From Oscarella lobularis (taxonomy: Eukaryota > Porifera > Homoscleromorpha > Homosclerophorida > Oscarellidae), in the NCBI RefSeq assembly GCF_947507565.1, contig NC_089175.1, forward strand, positions 2,531,733-2,595,732: a stretch of DNA of 64,000 nt. The letters are read 5' to 3'. Within the stretch, counting starts at the first letter, position 1. Every line of letters begins with the position of its first letter. Under the pieces are notes generated by a model. It worked only from the letters and a program-made list of their open reading frames with translations, was not told where the DNA came from and searched no databases. The position numbers and the translations under genes were made by a program. This document shows, piece after piece, positions 59,614 through 64,000 of this stretch.

Positions 59614-62600
59614 ATGCGTTGGCTCATCGTTCTTCTATTTCTCTTCAACCTACGATCGCCACTAAACGGTAGCTAAATCGCTTTATCCCTAATCTCGCGC
59701 AGTCCGATTTGACGTCGACGTTCTCTCCAGCACAAACGTCGCCGGCACCGCCGACGAGTTCGACGACGAACTCGACGATCGATCCGAGCGGATCAGGTGG
59801 ATCGGGCGGCTCGGGCGGTTCGGGCGGTTCGGGCGGTTCGGGCGGTTCGGGCGACTCGCAAAGCGGCAACGAGACGATCGCGTGCGATTGCTGTGCCTCG
59901 TGCTTCGAGAACTGCTCGTCCAGCTTTTATTTCGACTCCATCTCCCAGCGATGTCTCGCTTGCCCAGCCGGGCACTAGTAAGTCACTTTGGCTAGTCGCT
60001 TTTTCGAGCGAAACGCGTTCTCCTAAATCGCTCGACGCGTACGGCTTCTCCCCGTTCGGCGCCAGTTTCTAACAACAGAGAGCGGTCGCTAAGGGCGATT
60101 CGATCGATCGCCGTCGATTTAGCGGCTATCGACGATTTAGCGAAGTCGCTCGCATGCCTCTGCTCTCGTTTCGTCGCTAATTGTGGGAGAAGGGGCCGAA
60201 TCGCACCTTTTTGGCACAGGGGCGTCAACAGATGGGAATAGAGCTAGCGATCCTCGTTGCTACAGTACGAAACGAGGACGTAGAGTATTCCTATTCGTTC
60301 TTTATCTGTAGTCATTAGCGATTCATCATGCGTAGGATGTGTCCATGGCATATGCATGTTTGACGAAAAAAATTCCCTTTCTTTTAGTTGCTTGGGACGC
60401 GAAAATCCGCCGACTCCGTGCCCCAAAGGCACGTCATCGGCATTGATTCGGGCTTCTAACGAATCGACATGTCAGGTAAGGAGCAACATTAATTTTGCTT
60501 GCCTTGGAGAATTTTTTTTTCAAAAGGTTTGCTCCTCTGGAACGATCAGTCTCTTTGAGGGCGCGGTGACGTGCAGTGCGTGTCCAAGTGGATTCGCTTG
60601 TCCGAACAGCACATCGACAATCAGGTGCCAACAGGGGACATACTCACTCAATGGAAGTTCTGTGTGCGAAGACTGTCCTCTTGGATTCGTCTGCCCCGAC
60701 GTTGCTTCACAGCCGGAGGTAAGAGAAAAATTAAAATTGAAATTCGCCAAATTTATATATATATATAATATATATATACATACATGCATACCGTATTGGC
60801 ACTGTTATGCTGTTTCCAAGGCGTGGTCTATTTATGTATTAATCCTAATATTTTCCTTTCTGAGGAGAGGTGTCGTCTTAATTAGCTATTCTAATATTTT
60901 CTTTTCTTTTAGAGATGCATTTCTGGTTACTATCCTGGTTTGGAACAGATCTCATGTCTTCCATGTCCACCTGGTCACGAGTGTAACGATCCAGCCAAGC
61001 CGCCGGCTCCTTGCATCAACGGCTACTATAGTCCAGGAGCGCTAGCCAGATGCATATCATGCCCAGCCGGCTACGATTGCTCCAATGCGTCTACCTACCC
61101 TATTTCTTGCGGAAAGGGAAAATATTCGTTGGCGGCAAGCTCCGCCTGTTTGGACTGTCCCAAAGGAGCGCACTGTCCTTTGAACGCGACCAGCGCCCCT
61201 CTTGCTTGCCCCAATGGAACGTACAGCGACAATGTCAGTTCCCATGACTGCACTCGATGTCCGGCGGGGTTCTCTTGTCTGGACCCCAGCTCATCTCCCG
61301 TCATTTGCGAGAGGGGTTACTACAGCAAGATTGGCTATTCGACGTGCAAAGAATGCGCTGCTGGATTCTACAGCGATCAAGACGGTGCAAGCGACTGTGA
61401 ACCGTGTGCTATCAATAATTATTGTCCTTTTGGAAATGCTTCACGTTTGTGTCCTGATGGAACGTATAGCTCGGCGTTGTCGACAAGCTGTACGGATTGT
61501 CCGGCCGGATTTTCATGTATAAACGGAACGGTGACTCAATGCAAACCCGGAGAGTATTCATTCTTCAAGGACTTACGTTGTCGCGTCTGTCCAGCAGGAT
61601 CGTACAGCGGCGCCGGATCGGCGAATTGTACAGGCTGTCCGCTTGGTCAGTATCAAGAGAAAACCGGCTCGGCGAACTGTAAAGACTGTCCAGCTGGCTC
61701 TAGGTGCCCCGACGTCGCAAGCGTTCCCGTTCAGTGTTCAGAGGGAACGTACAGTCAAGCTCTATCGCGTTCCTGCACGACGTGTCCGCCTGGATATTAT
61801 CAAGAGTCGTCGGGTCAAGGAAATTGCACTCTTTGTCCGGCCGGATCGAACTGTCCATTTCCTGATGTTCTACCTATTGAATGTGAGCCGGGTTTCATAA
61901 GTTCAAGCGGATCGTTGAACTGCACGAGATGCAACGCTGGACAGTATCAATCCCAGGCAGGCCAAGATCAGTGCCTCGATTGCCCCGCGGGAAAAGAATG
62001 CCCCCGCGTCGATCAATCGCCCACGGACTGCATAAACGGTTTCTACAGCTCATCGGGCCAGACGTCCTGTACGAGATGTCCGCAAGGTTTCGAATGTGTC
62101 GATCGTACGGAAAAGACGGAGTGTCCTGTTGGAAAATACTCGCCAGGGGGAGTTCGCTATTGTTTCTCGTGTCCCAGTGGAGCGTACTGTCCTCGCAAGG
62201 GAATGGCAACGTTTTTCGACTGTCCTGCTGGTCACCAGTGCTCCAATTCGTCGATCGAACCCGTTCCCTGTGATCCGGGAACGTTTTCGTTCAATGGAAC
62301 TAGCGGCGATTGCCTGCCTTGCTACGTGGGCTATCAATGTCCAGAAGAAGGATTGACGTCTCCTCTCGAATGCTCTGATGGTTTCTTTTCGAACGAAACG
62401 GGCTCGCTGAAGTGTCACGGCTGTCCTCGAGGACACTTCTGCTCCGTCAAGTCTGAAAATCCTCGACTCTGTCCGCGGGGAACGTATTCGTTGGAACAAG
62501 CGACACAATGCGTGCCTTGTCCGGCTGGGCACCAATGCAGCGACCCAGTTGCGGGACCGGTTATATGCGAGCCGGGAACGTACGTTTACAACGGCAGTGC

Positions 62601-64000
62601 GTCGTGTATCGACTGTCCAAAAGGCAACCAATGTCCTCGACAAGGAATGACTGAACCGGAAGTCTGCTCGAATGGGACGTATTCCAATGTAACAAGAAGT
62701 CAAAAGTGTCTGACGTGTCCAGCGGGACACAGTTGCTCTATCATTAGCTACAGTCCTTCAATATGTCAACCAGGTTCCTTCAGTATTTCAGGCTCTTCCG
62801 CGTGCCGAATCTGCCCGGAAGGATACTACGCCGATACACCTGGCGCGACGGAGTGTCAAAAATGTCCGGCGGGAAACGAATGTCCTACTCCGAGCTCGTC
62901 GCCGAGTCCCTGTCCGTCTGGAACGTACAGTCTGGAGGGTTTAACGTCGTGCACTCTTTGTCCAGTTGGCAATGAGTGCCCTCGGACAGATATTCTACCG
63001 TCGTCTTGTGCACCCGGTACATATTCGTCAGGAAGCAATATGTCGTGTACGGATTGCTCGAGGGGGCATCATTGTCCGTACAATGAAACGCAGGCGCCGA
63101 TTCCCTGCCCTGTGGGGCACTATGCAAATGACAGCGGGCTTCACATATGCAGTCCGTGTCCTTCAGGTAAAAGTTCACGCGATTGTGGGTGAAGAAAAAA
63201 TGAACAACGTTTTTTTTGTTTTAGGACATGAATGTCCACGTCGAAGTCACTCGCCGATTCCTTGCCTTCGAGGTCACTACAGTCCTGGCGAGAATGAGCA
63301 GTGCTTTCCCTGTCCGCACGGATCGTATGCCAACGCTACCAAATCGGCTTCCTGTAAAACGTGCCCAGCCGGATTCCAATGTGCAGATTCAACGTTAGAG
63401 CCTATCATCTGCCCTGCCGGAACGTACAGGTACAATAAGAAAAATCACCTATTTTTTCTTTTTCTCTATTCGTGTTTTATAGTCCATCTAATTCAACTCG
63501 CTGCATTGAGTGTCCTTTGGGGTATTATTCCGCCGAGGGAACGGCTGATGAATGTTTGTCTTGCCCTCGTGGCAAGAAGTGCCCTGATAAAGCCGAGCTG
63601 CCAGTTGACTGTTTTCCGGGCGAATACAGCACGGGAAATAGTAGTGCCTGCAGGGTGTGTCCTCCTGGATTTGAGTGCCCGGTGACAACAGAGTTGCCTT
63701 CGATTTGTCCGGAAGGATATTACGCTACGGAGAACAGCACTGACTGTACGATATGCAGTGCCGGCTTTTATTGTCCACACGCAGGAACTCCATTACCAAT
63801 TAGGTAAAACCTCTCTAGGGAAAAAAATGTTATTTTTATTGATTTATTTAATTTTTCCCGTTAGTTGTGCCGAAGGTTTCTATGCTGAAAACGAAGGATC
63901 GAGCAATTGCACGGCTTGTCCCGCCGGTTCGGCGTGCCCCGATCCCAGTCTCGCGCCTGTTCCGTGCCAGAACGGTCACTACAGTTTGAAAGCAAAAACA
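59614..64000 (+). CDS. Giant secreted GCC2/GCC3-repeat cysteine-rich protein (5' part)
   Basis: The open 5' part of a large gene that runs off the window. Exons are about 59614-59668, 59731-59977, 60388-60475, 60527-60718, 60913-63166, 63225-63429, 63483-63803 and 63865 onward. Signal peptide MRWLIVLLFLFNLRSPLN is followed by a Thr/Ser/Pro linker and a pure (GGS)n run. After that, every 45-55 residues there is a repeat of type C-x-x-CPAG-x-x-C, with GTYS or GYYS and C-x-x-CP. This is the GCC2/GCC3 (ephrin-receptor-like, TNFR-like) repeat, and more than twenty are visible before the edge. The single 2.25-kb exon 5 holds many of them. Such repeats occur in large sponge and cnidarian surface proteins, usually ahead of other domains. 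The C-terminal domains lie outside the window, so function is unknown. Confidence 0.85.
59797..59860. repeat. 9-bp tandem repeat encoding (Gly-Gly-Ser)n
   Basis: Six or seven copies of a 9-bp unit (gg[ct]tcgggc) encode a flexible GGSGGS linker just after the N-terminus of the GCC2/GCC3-repeat protein. Copies are almost identical, suggesting recent slippage. Confidence 0.9.

Noticed and set aside
1-64000. tRNA, rRNA, CRISPR arrays, prokaryotic operons, and intact transposase or reverse-transcriptase genes
   Set aside because: I looked for tRNA B-box and T-loop motifs, direct repeat-spacer patterns and transposase or RT motifs and found none that held up. Genes have introns throughout.

Overview
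This window is animal nuclear DNA, most likely from a sponge, possibly a compact-genome homoscleromorph. That assignment is inference. Genes are densely packed on both strands and carry many short GT-AG introns, about 45-100 bp long, often containing TTAATTAA-type runs. The gene set is metazoan: an ADAMTS protease, a NUP98-NUP96 precursor, HMG20, CLC-3/4/5, SLC49A4, CWH43 and multi-SRCR secreted proteins. No tRNA, rRNA, CRISPR or prokaryotic operon signal was seen. Exon boundaries given here were worked out by hand from splice signals and reading phase, not from transcripts.

Left part (1-18.3 kb), mostly housekeeping genes. A small membrane-anchored protein is followed by lipoyl synthase (LIAS) and the ribonucleotide reductase large subunit (RRM1), both on the minus strand. 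RRM1 shares a 139 bp divergent promoter with PSMB4. PSMB4 meets HMG20 tail to tail with 12 bp between the stop codons. A run of minus-strand genes follows: a secreted propeller-like protein, a CLC chloride/proton exchanger, a small two-TM proline-rich protein and an intronless protein kinase with a long coiled coil.

Central part (18.9-34 kb), the most unusual region. Three tandem copies, spaced 4.3-4.8 kb apart, encode a secreted multidomain protein that I do not recognise as a described architecture. The order is signal peptide, collagen-like linker, vWA domain with a complete MIDAS, type-3 copper tyrosinase domain, a basic RRRR site, then three SRCR or SRCR-like domains. Copies B and C look intact. 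Copy A has a 2-nt frameshift in the vWA domain and a His-to-Gln change at a predicted CuA ligand. The spacers are also duplicated; they share a TATA-like promoter and carry fragments resembling the 5' end of SLC49A4 and a PNPO exon/intron.

Right part (34-64 kb). SLC49A4 (MFS transporter) faces DDX52, which shares a short divergent promoter with a PNPO homologue that lacks the usual C-terminal RLxDR motif. Next come a small secreted BIM1/LPMO-like protein with a predicted N-terminal His and a GC-AG intron, an ADAMTS protease, NUP98-NUP96, and CWH43 (GPI-anchor remodelling) divergent from NUP98. A poorly understood 55.6-57.7 kb stretch holds an unrecognised minus-strand gene, an orphan exon and degenerate coding sequence. 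The window ends with an intronless GH27 alpha-galactosidase and the 5' part of a very large cysteine-rich GCC2/GCC3-repeat secreted protein that runs off the edge.
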